Source: Microthrixaceae bacterium (GTDB taxonomy: Bacteria; Actinomycetota; Acidimicrobiia; Acidimicrobiales; Acidimicrobilacustridaceae). Taken from it: a stretch of DNA of 64,000 bases. The notes under the pieces are model-generated. The model was not told the DNA's origin and made no database searches. It worked only from the letters and a program-made list of their open reading frames with translations. A program made the position numbers and the translations under genes. The stretch is from contig CANFQA010000001.1 in the NCBI GenBank assembly GCA_947449015.1, forward strand, positions 49,358-113,357, in the 5' to 3' direction. Below are positions 55,773-64,000 of this stretch, in pieces. Position 1 is the stretch's first letter, and each line of letters begins with the position of its first letter.

Positions 55773-58700
55773 GTGCCGAAACCTCCTCTGACGCGCCGTG
55801 GATTCTCCTTCTCCGCCGCACTCTCCGTTGTGTTGGTCCTCTCACTACTCGCCGCTGTCGCCTTCGTCGAGCCCGCGGCTGCGCAGGGTGCAGAAACGTC
55901 CTCTGCGTCCTCTGATGGAGCAGCGATTTCGCCGTCAACTTCTACCACCGCACCAACTCGCTCTGACCGGCCTGATGCGCCTACCGATGTTCGGGCCGTG
56001 GCCACCGCTGACGGCACGGAGGTTCGATGGAATGCCCCGGCCTCGTCAGAACTCGCGCCCGCCCCAACGGGGTATCTCGTCGTCGGGTGCGGACCGTACG
56101 CGTTCGGCTCCAACGAAGCGACGACTGCTGCCAATGCGGTGTGTCTAAATGAGGAGTCGTCGCGTCCGCAGCGTGTTGGCGCCAATGTGACTGATGCAGT
56201 GGCGCAATGTGTACCTACGGCGACTGACTTCTGTGTCCTCGCGGTGTTCTCCGAGACGGACTCGCTCCAGTCGCGTGCGGCTGTTGTCGGCTCGGGAGGC
56301 ACACCGCCCAACGAACCCACCGCCGTTGTTGCCGTTCCGGGAGCCGATGGCCGCTCCATTGAACTTTCGTGGACCCCGGGTGTCGATGTCGTCCAGGTCG
56401 GATCGATACCAGCGATTCCGCAGCTATGGGAAGTCTCACGCGGTGAGCAGGTCCTCGCTCGCACATTGAACGAACCGCGGTTTGTCGATAACTCATGTGG
56501 TTTCGGCATTCGATGTGACTACTCGGTGCGCGCCGTGAGTCCTGCTGGACGATCAGCGGCCGTCGAGGTTGATGCGGTGACGAAGGGAACCGCAGCGCCA
56601 ACGATCGACGCTTTTTCATCCTTGCTTGTCCCCGGGGTCGGAGTGATTACCGGTCGTGCCGGACACGGGGCAACCGACGCCCGACCAATCGAACTGAACC
56701 TGCGCAGCGAGGCCGGCGATTTCGCGCTGGGCACCATCGTTCCTCCCGATACCAACGGTGGCTGGTCGATGATCATCCCGGCCTCGGTTGCTCCCGGGTT
56801 CTACCGGATCGTGGCCCGTCAGGCTGGCTTCGAAACTGTCTCCGAGCCTGTGGCGATCGCCGTTGATCGCCCATTCACCGCAGTTCTCGACGGGAGCACC
56901 GGCGCCGACGACGCACCTATCGCCACTGTGTCTGCAGCAACTCTGCGACTCACTGGTTCGGCTGTTGCCAGTCCGCCGGGCTCGACGGTCGAGATCGTCG
57001 ACCACTGGGGATTCCAACTCCCACAGGGCACTGCCCCGACCCAGGAGTCGCTTGGTCTCGCTGTTGAACGCGCCGATCATTCCCCGAGCGGTCCGGTCCG
57101 TCAGGTACTCGTCGACGCTGACGGAGTATGGGGAGTTGATTTCGCGATCAACCGCTCGGTCACTTCGGTGCACATTCTCACTGTCACCCAGACGATCCCC
57201 GGTATTCGTGTTTCGACCCGCTACGTCGCCGTGCAGGTGCTTGCCCCGGCGGTACTGCGTCGGGTCCGTGCTGCCAACAACCTGCTGACCGCCTCGGTCA
57301 GTGCCATGGCGAACCAGAGTGGTCAGCAGAACCAGATCCCGTCTCCGCCGATGGCCCCGACCGATGTCGTCGCTGTTTCAGCTCCCTCGGCAGCAGTTAT
57401 CTCGTGGTCGCCAGCCGTTTCGGAGAGTTCGCCGGTCACTTCCTATGTTGTGTCGGTCGTCGGAAGTTCGGTGCCCGGATGCACCGTCCTCATCTCGCCA
57501 GGCGCGCAGGGTGAAGAGAAGCTGAGTTGCATGGTGTCCAGCCTGCGCAATGGCACCGCCTACCAGTTCACTGTGAAGGCCCGGAACACCGCAGGTGCTT
57601 CACCGGCTTCGGTGGCCTCAAAGTCTGTGGTCCCGGCGGGTGTGCCGGCGGCACCGACACAGGTGCGGGCCACCGCTGGTCCGGGCTCAATCGCAGTGAG
57701 TTGGTCGAGTCGGTCAAACAACGGTGCGGCGATCACGTCATTCACTGTGAGGAGTGTCGAGGATCCCACGGTTGGATGCACCACGAGTTCGCTCGTGGCG
57801 CTACCCGCCCGAAGTTGCGTCGTGAGCGGCCTTACCAATGGCAACGACTACACGTTTACGGTGGTGGCCAACAACATCGCTGGCGATTCCGTGGCCTCCG
57901 CCCCGTCCAATGCGGTTCGGGCGGCCGACGTACCCGGAGAGCCACTCGAGATCGTGGCGTTAGCTGGCGACAGGTCGGCCACAATTCGATGGAGCACCCC
58001 GTCCAATAATGGTCAACCGATCACCTCCTATCGGGTGCGCGCCGCGTCGGCCCCTTCGAAGACCTGCACCTACTCCGTTCCGGACTCAGGTGAAGCTGCC
58101 AACACCTGCACCATCACTGGTCTGACCAATGGCACGACCTACACATTCGACGTGAATGCCACCAACGCGGTTGGCACCTCGCTCGCGTCATCGAGCAATC
58201 CAGTCGTTCCCGCTGCGGTTCCAAGTGCGCCGCTGACGGTCACTGCAACGCTCAGCGGCACCACCGCAACCATTCAGTGGTCGGCCTCAGTCGCAAACGG
58301 TCGCCCCATCAACTCCTATGTCGTGACCTCACTGCAGGATCCCTCGAAGAACTGCACAGCTGCCTCGGTGCAGGGAGTCATCCGGCGGAGTTGTTCGATC
58401 ACTGGTCTCAACTACGCGATGGGATACACGTTCTCGGTGGTCGCCGTCAGCGACGCTGGGAACTCGGTGCCGTCTGCTCCTTCGAACGAGCTCACAGCAA
58501 CCAAGATCCCTGATGCTCCTACCTCGGTGACCGCAAGCGTCGAGGATGGCGCGGCGGTCATCTCGTGGGTCAATTCCGTCACCTACGGCATACCGGTGAC
58601 CTCCTATGTCGTGAGAGCGGTTTCGAACGCGACCAAGACCTGCACGCTTTCGGTGCCATTCGGCGAAACTCGGTCATGTCGCATTGAAGGTCTCACCAAC

Positions 58701-61700
58701 GGAGTGAGTTACCGGTTCACGGTGGTCGCGAACACTGCGGCGGGTGCCTCTGGGGTCTCTACCCCGTCGTCAGCAGTCACGCCGGCAGCGGTACCCTCCG
58801 CACCCGTCACTGTCACTGCAGTTGGTGGCGATGCCCGAGCAACGATTTCGTGGGCGATTGCTGTTGGCAATGGAGCCGCGGTCACCGCGTACACAGTGAG
58901 CGCGGTCGAGGATTCCACGCTGCACTGCGCGACCAGCTCGCTTGTTGGCGCACCGAGCCGTTCCTGTGTTGTCAGCGGACTGACCAATGGACGCACCTAT
59001 TCCTTCACGGTCATCGCGACGAACCGCGTTGGTGACTCGCTTGCCTCGACGCCATCGGCCAGCGTGCTCGCGGCTGGTGTGCCGCTGGCCCCTACCGGTG
59101 TCGAAGCAACACCTGCGCCCACTAGCGCGTCAGTGCAATGGAACACCGCCTCGCCGAACGGTTCACCAGTCCTGTCCTATGCCGTGACCACTGTTGGGCT
59201 ACCCACCCGCACATGCACTGTACGTGTGAGCGATCCGAACGCGTCGACCGAGACCTGCACCATTGTCGGGCTGACGAATGGCACGGCGTACACCTTCGTT
59301 GTCAGAGCCATCAACGCCATCGGAACCTCGCTGGCTTCGATCGCGTCCTCGCCGGTCACCTATGCAACCGTTCCATCTGCGCCGATGAGCATCTCGGGTG
59401 TGAGCAGTGGATCCTCTGCAACTATCACCTGGGCGCCAGCCGTCAATGGTGGTTCGCCGATCACCTCCTATTCGGTCAGCACCACGCAAAGGCCGTTCCG
59501 TACCTGCGTCAGCACTGCGCTCATCGGACCGCCCCCCACCTCGTGTGTGATCGATGGACTCACAATCGGTGAGACCTACAACTTCCGGGTGCGAGCAACG
59601 AATCTGCTCGGCCCCTCTCGTCAGTCGGTCACTTCCGCGCCAGTACTTATCGGATCCCGTCCTGCAGCGCCGACCGGTGTCAACGCTGTGCGCGGAAGCG
59701 GCCAGGTCGAAGTTCGCTGGACGGCTGCTGTCGCCCCGGATCTTCCAGTCACGTCCTATGTGGCGACCGCAGTTGAGGATCCCACCAAGCAGTGCACCGC
59801 TACGAACACGAGTGGCCAACCCGAGGTCACTTCCTGTGTCGTTCAGGAACTCACCAACGGCGTCAGCTACTCCTTTACCGTTCGGGCGATAAACGGCATC
59901 GGGAGTTCAAGCGCCTCTACGGCCACGTCGTCGGTGGTTCCCGGCACCGTTCCCGGCACCGTCTCCACCCCCGATGTTGTTGCTGGGCCGTTTCGGGCCA
60001 CCATCACTTGGGAGACGCCAGCGAATAACGGCCTCGCAATCGCGTCCTATGTGGTCGAGTCAGTCGACGATCCAACCCTGTGGTGTTCCTATGAGGTTCC
60101 TTCCTCGGGCGACTCGCTCAACGAGTGCACGATCACTGGCCTCGATGCTGAGACTTCCTATCGATTCGTTGTCCGTGCCGTCAACGCCGTTGGAGCATCA
60201 CTGGATTCTGAACCGTCGGCCGCAGTGATCGTCGGATCGATCGACGCGCCGACCGCAGCATTTGCGACTGGTGGCACCAACGGCCGATCGTTCATCACCT
60301 GGTCGGCTCCGGTCACAACCATCGACGATCCCATCTTGGGGTACACCGTGTCATCCAACCCGGAGGTCACACCGCCATCCACCTGCGTGTCGACCCGCAT
60401 GATGTGGTGTCGTTTCACCGGCCTTGAGAATGGCGTCACCTATACCTTTGAGATTCGTGCGCTTACCGCGTCTGGTCGCGGACTGCCTGTTCAGGTTGTC
60501 GCGCAGCCCCGCCCCGAGGTGCCGAGAGCGCCTGCCGGTGTCACAGCCTCGCGAATCGGGACCGCTGCCACTATCGGATGGGGTGCAGCTGTCGAGAACG
60601 GTTCGCCGATTCAGTCCTACACGGTGACTGCCGATCAGGATTCCTCGAAAACCTGTAGCTATCTGGCACCCCTTGACGGTGGCCCCGACCGGCGCACCTG
60701 CGTGGTCGAAAATCTCGATCCGGATCGCTCCTACACATTCTCCGTTCTCGCTACCAACGCTGTCGGTAACGGCGCCCGCTCGGTATCGAGCGAAGCTGTT
60801 GGCATTCCCGATGCACCGACTGACCTCGTCGTGACGCGAGCGCCGGGAACGATCACGGTTGCTTGGACACCGGCTTCGGGTCACGGGTCAGCTCCCACCT
60901 ATCGGGCCTATGCCTCACTCAACCACTCGTTGAACTGCGTCACCGATGACACGTCCTGCACGATCTCGGGGCTTACTGCCGGCCTCAGTCAGACCTTTGA
61001 GGTCGTGGCCTTCAACGAAGTTGGAACGAGCGAACCTTCTGAACCTTCGGAGTCCGTCGTTCCCGCATTGCTGCCGTCTGCCCCGTCGACACCGATCGTC
61101 ACAGCGGGCATTCGTTCCGCGTCAGTGGCATGGAACTCTGTGTGGGCGCCATGGGCCGAGGTGACCTCCTATAGCGCGACCGCGACACCTGGCGACCTTT
61201 CCTGTACTTCCGAAGGCTTCAGCTGCACCATCGACGGACTCGTCCCCGGTGTCGTCTACACAATCTCGGTTGCTGCAACCAGCGAACTCGGCACCGGTGC
61301 TTCCTCATCTGCGGTCGAGCTTCTGGGTCGAGGTCCCACCGATGCACCCACGGGAGTCGCGGTGTCGGAAACGGGAGTGTTCTTGCTCGGCGATCACGTC
61401 GATGTCACCTGGACTGTTCCCGCTGCTCCTGGTGGTGGACCGAACCGCTGGAGCGAGGTGTTCGCCGTTGATGCCGAAGGAACATCGACACAGGTGTGCG
61501 TCACTGCAATCACCGGATCGTTGTCGGGATCATGTCGGGTCTACGCGTTCCGACTCGAACCTGGCGTACCCATCTCGTTCATCGTGCGCACGCAGTCGGG
61601 CTACGGCTATTCGGAGTTCTCTGAGCCCACTGTCGTAGTCACACCGTTGGTCACGCCGGCAGCTCCCGCCGGCATCGCCGTCGAGGTGACCGGAGATGTT

Positions 61701-64000
61701 GCGACCATCAGCTGGGAACCGGTTTCCGGAAACGGCATCACGAGCTACACGGTCACTTCCCCCGAGGACGACACTCGAAGCTGCACACTGCTTGTCGACG
61801 ACATCACCAGCGAACCATCGTGCTCGATCGGTGCACTCGAACTTGGGCGGGCATACACATTCGTCGTCCGGGCCAACAATGAAGTGGCAACCGGGGTCGC
61901 ATCGAATGCGACCACTGCGGTCACCCCCATGAAGGCGCCCGAAGCTCCGACTGCTGTCGGCGATGCAAAACATGGGAGAACGCGCGAGATTCGTTGGACT
62001 GCTGCAGTTGCCAACGGAACGCCCGTCACCTCGTATCGTGCCGTCGCCATCGGCGATGCCTCGTTGAGTTGTTCATCGGAGGGCGATGCAGGAACTCCCG
62101 TTACTCATTGCACCATTGACGATGTCGACCCCACTGTTGATCTTGCGTTTGTCGTCACTGCCACCAACCGTGTCGGTACATCGGCCGACTCGATTGCGTC
62201 CGAGGACTATGTGCATGTGGCGGCACCCGATGCGCCGACCGATATCAGGTTCTCCGAAGGCAAGGTGTCCTGGACCGCACCGGAGGCCAACGGTTCGCCC
62301 ATCACTTCCTATGTGGTCACCGCTACCGTCGACCCTTCCTCGCCGAACCCGGTGCCCTGGTGGATCCCGCTGCAGCCGGGCTGCACCTATGAGGTGCCCG
62401 ATGATGGGCCGGCGGTGAACTCCTGCACGATCACCAGCGGACTGCCGGCCTCACCTCTCTACTACTGGTATGGCCCCTTCTCCTTCAGTTTCTCCGTTCG
62501 CGCCGTGAACGCTGCCGGTACTTCGGTGGCGTCGACACCGACCGCAGGAGTCGTCGCCAACCTTCCCCAGCGAGCTCGGTCGGTCACGTCGACTGCGCTC
62601 GACGCTTCGGTGACTGCACGGTGGTTACCCCCGTCGAACAATTCGGTGTTCCCAGCGAATCGATATGACGTGCGTCTCCAGAACGGCACGGTGTTGTGCT
62701 CGGTAGTCCCCACCAATGATGTGGAAGCGCCAGTGAGCTGCACCTTCCCGATGGCGAACTACACCTCGACCAGTATCCGTATCGCGGCGTTCAATGCTTT
62801 CGGAGAGTCGGCCGAGCAGGGTTTTGCCTGGGTCACCGTTGTGCCGTCCTTGTACGTGGTGAGCAACCTCCGAGTTGTTGCTGGAGATTCCCGCGCAACG
62901 GTGTCGTGGACTGACCGTATGGACGCCCCTGACTGGGGAACGCCTGTCTACACCGTGACTTCGGTCGAGGACCCCACCAAGACCTGTGAGTCGCGGCCGT
63001 ACTTCCCTCGGGTGGGGAACTGGAACGCCTCATGTGTGGTCGCCGGGCTCGAACCGGGTCGGGCCTACACCTTCACCGTCACTGCTGCGGACTACTACGG
63101 CAACTCCTCGATCTCACCGGCCACCGCTGCCGTGGTTCCCTTCGGTGCGCCCGGTGCACCCACGGAGGTGGTCGCCCGATTCGGAACCCAGAACTCAGCG
63201 AATCACACCGGTTCGATGATCGTGACCTGGAACCCTGCGCCGGCCAACAGCTCGGCGATCACCGGATACCGCGTCCGCTCGACCACGTCGCCGGAGCGAT
63301 CCTGCACAACGACCACCGGCACGATCTGTGAGATCGCCGGCCTCGCCAACGGCGTCGAGCATTCATTTATCGTCACCGCCACGAACGCTGCCGGCACAGG
63401 CGCTGACTCCGATCCCTCGAACACGGTGCTGTCGGCGGCAGTACCGAGCGCGCCAACCGGTGTGCACGCCACGGTGAACGTGTCCACGTCTGCGCCGTCG
63501 ATCACCGTCGCCTGGGATGCCCAGAGTCTGCTGGTCTCTCCGGTGATCGCGGGCAACGGCTCCGTGATCACCCGCTACACCGTCACTGCTGTCGGGAACC
63601 CCGGTCTCACCTGCACCACCGCCTCGAACTCCTGTGACATCGACGGCGTGGAGAACGGGTCCACCTACACCTTCGTGGTCACCGCCACCAATGCCATCGG
63701 TACCGGAAAGCCCTCATCGGAAAGTGTGGGGGTCACTCCTGCTGCTGGCCCCGATGCGCCTACCGGGCTCACCGTGCTCGCGTCCAACGGTCGGGTGACA
63801 GTTGGGTGGACCACCCCGTCTACCAATGGCTCGGCGATCCTGAGCTACCGAGTGGCCGAAGTGGATGATCCCTCACTGTCGTGCACCTATCTCGTTCCCG
63901 GCTCGGGGCCCTCGCTCAATGCATGTTCGGTCAGCGGTCTCGACAATGGGACCTCCTATTCCTTCCGAGTGACCGCAACCAATGGCGTTGGCACCGGTGA
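55773..64000 (+). CDS. Giant secreted FN3-repeat protein, 3' end outside window
   Basis: GTG start in frame 0: (M)PKPPLTRRGFSFSAALSVVLVLSLLAAVAFVEPAAAQGAET signal peptide, then about 25 FN3-like units with recurring CxVxGLTNGTxYTFxVxAxNxxG; same frame still open at 64000 (at least 2742 codons). Confidence 0.92.
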   Translation, partial: MPKPPLTRRGFSFSAALSVVLVLSLLAAVAFVEPAAAQGAETSSASSDGAAISPSTSTTAPTRSDRPDAPTDVRAVATADGTEVRWNAPASSELAPAPTGYLVVGCGPYAFGSNEATTAANAVCLNEESSRPQRVGANVTDAVAQCVPTATDFCVLAVFSETDSLQSRAAVVGSGGTPPNEPTAVVAVPGADGRSIELSWTPGVDVVQVGSIPAIPQLWEVSRGEQVLARTLNEPRFVDNSCGFGIRCDYSVRAVSPAGRSAAVEVDAVTKGTAAPTIDAFSSLLVPGVGVITGRAGHGATDARPIELNLRSEAGDFALGTIVPPDTNGGWSMIIPASVAPGFYRIVARQAGFETVSEPVAIAVDRPFTAVLDGSTGADDAPIATVSAATLRLTGSAVASPPGSTVEIVDHWGFQLPQGTAPTQESLGLAVERADHSPSGPVRQVLVDADGVWGVDFAINRSVTSVHILTVTQTIPGIRVSTRYVAVQVLAPAVLRRVRAANNLLTASVSAMANQSGQQNQIPSPPMAPTDVVAVSAPSAAVISWSPAVSESSPVTSYVVSVVGSSVPGCTVLISPGAQGEEKLSCMVSSLRNGTAYQFTVKARNTAGASPASVASKSVVPAGVPAAPTQVRATAGPGSIAVSWSSRSNNGAAITSFTVRSVEDPTVGCTTSSLVALPARSCVVSGLTNGNDYTFTVVANNIAGDSVASAPSNAVRAADVPGEPLEIVALAGDRSATIRWSTPSNNGQPITSYRVRAASAPSKTCTYSVPDSGEAANTCTITGLTNGTTYTFDVNATNAVGTSLASSSNPVVPAAVPSAPLTVTATLSGTTATIQWSASVANGRPINSYVVTSLQDPSKNCTAASVQGVIRRSCSITGLNYAMGYTFSVVAVSDAGNSVPSAPSNELTATKIPDAPTSVTASVEDGAAVISWVNSVTYGIPVTSYVVRAVSNATKTCTLSVPFGETRSCRIEGLTNGVSYRFTVVANTAAGASGVSTPSSAVTPAAVPSAPVTVTAVGGDARATISWAIAVGNGAAVTAYTVSAVEDSTLHCATSSLVGAPSRSCVVSGLTNGRTYSFTVIATNRVGDSLASTPSASVLAAGVPLAPTGVEATPAPTSASVQWNTASPNGSPVLSYAVTTVGLPTRTCTVRVSDPNASTETCTIVGLTNGTAYTFVVRAINAIGTSLASIASSPVTYATVPSAPMSISGVSSGSSATITWAPAVNGGSPITSYSVSTTQRPFRTCVSTALIGPPPTSCVIDGLTIGETYNFRVRATNLLGPSRQSVTSAPVLIGSRPAAPTGVNAVRGSGQVEVRWTAAVAPDLPVTSYVATAVEDPTKQCTATNTSGQPEVTSCVVQELTNGVSYSFTVRAINGIGSSSASTATSSVVPGTVPGTVSTPDVVAGPFRATITWETPANNGLAIASYVVESVDDPTLWCSYEVPSSGDSLNECTITGLDAETSYRFVVRAVNAVGASLDSEPSAAVIVGSIDAPTAAFATGGTNGRSFITWSAPVTTIDDPILGYTVSSNPEVTPPSTCVSTRMMWCRFTGLENGVTYTFEIRALTASGRGLPVQVVAQPRPEVPRAPAGVTASRIGTAATIGWGAAVENGSPIQSYTVTADQDSSKTCSYLAPLDGGPDRRTCVVENLDPDRSYTFSVLATNAVGNGARSVSSEAVGIPDAPTDLVVTRAPGTITVAWTPASGHGSAPTYRAYASLNHSLNCVTDDTSCTISGLTAGLSQTFEVVAFNEVGTSEPSEPSESVVPALLPSAPSTPIVTAGIRSASVAWNSVWAPWAEVTSYSATATPGDLSCTSEGFSCTIDGLVPGVVYTISVAATSELGTGASSSAVELLGRGPTDAPTGVAVSETGVFLLGDHVDVTWTVPAAPGGGPNRWSEVFAVDAEGTSTQVCVTAITGSLSGSCRVYAFRLEPGVPISFIVRTQSGYGYSEFSEPTVVVTPLVTPAAPAGIAVEVTGDVATISWEPVSGNGITSYTVTSPEDDTRSCTLLVDDITSEPSCSIGALELGRAYTFVVRANNEVATGVASNATTAVTPMKAPEAPTAVGDAKHGRTREIRWTAAVANGTPVTSYRAVAIGDASLSCSSEGDAGTPVTHCTIDDVDPTVDLAFVVTATNRVGTSADSIASEDYVHVAAPDAPTDIRFSEGKVSWTAPEANGSPITSYVVTATVDPSSPNPVPWWIPLQPGCTYEVPDDGPAVNSCTITSGLPASPLYYWYGPFSFSFSVRAVNAAGTSVASTPTAGVVANLPQRARSVTSTALDASVTARWLPPSNNSVFPANRYDVRLQNGTVLCSVVPTNDVEAPVSCTFPMANYTSTSIRIAAFNAFGESAEQGFAWVTVVPSLYVVSNLRVVAGDSRATVSWTDRMDAPDWGTPVYTVTSVEDPTKTCESRPYFPRVGNWNASCVVAGLEPGRAYTFTVTAADYYGNSSISPATAAVVPFGAPGAPTEVVARFGTQNSANHTGSMIVTWNPAPANSSAITGYRVRSTTSPERSCTTTTGTICEIAGLANGVEHSFIVTATNAAGTGADSDPSNTVLSAAVPSAPTGVHATVNVSTSAPSITVAWDAQSLLVSPVIAGNGSVITRYTVTAVGNPGLTCTTASNSCDIDGVENGSTYTFVVTATNAIGTGKPSSESVGVTPAAGPDAPTGLTVLASNGRVTVGWTTPSTNGSAILSYRVAEVDDPSLSCTYLVPGSGPSLNACSVSGLDNGTSYSFRVTATNGVGTG

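Noticed and set aside
55565-56509. Upstream part of the 439-aa minus-strand ORF
   Set aside because: Antisense to the signal peptide and first domains of the FN3 protein; low-complexity Ala/Ser/Thr/Pro composition with no domain signature
1-64000. Mobile elements, CRISPR arrays, phage genes, toxin-antitoxin or defence systems
   Set aside because: No transposase, integrase, cas, restriction or toxin-antitoxin signatures recognised in any listed ORF, and no regularly spaced repeat array other than the coding FN3 units

Overview
The window is 64 kb of high-GC actinobacterial chromosome. The mshA, rex-hemA-hemC and proC context and general gene content look Acidimicrobiia-like, but that placement is inference. 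I recognised no transposase, integrase, CRISPR array or rRNA. From left to right: (1) a surface-glycan fragment with two GT2 enzymes and a nucleotidyltransferase-like protein, then tRNA-Lys(TTT); (2) a catabolic-looking SDR / D-aminoacylase / cyclase block; (3) a housekeeping stretch with a PIG-V-like mannosyltransferase, GT2, mshA-ybjN, proC, SAM hydrolase, rex-hemA-hemC, a TrmH-family methylase, an Fe-S photolyase, copZ-copA and yaaA; (4) two tandem 'soluble MgtE-N/PRC protein + NRAMP-like transporter' pairs, the first preceded by a 21-codon leader ORF with a full Shine-Dalgarno; (5) SDR, acyl-CoA dehydrogenase and a DegT/E1-fold enzyme whose PLP lysine is replaced by His; (6) a compact apparent operon NRPS-like(A-T-TE) / TauABC-type ABC transporter / NRPS-like(A-T-TE), the best candidate for an undescribed system; (7) a methyltransferase/sulfotransferase/glycosyltransferase island; and (8) the first 8.2 kb of a giant secreted FN3-repeat protein. 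The giant ORF (55773 to beyond 64000) is absent from the supplied ORF track, presumably because its stop codon lies outside the window. All calls come from reading the sequence and from motif memory; no searches were run.
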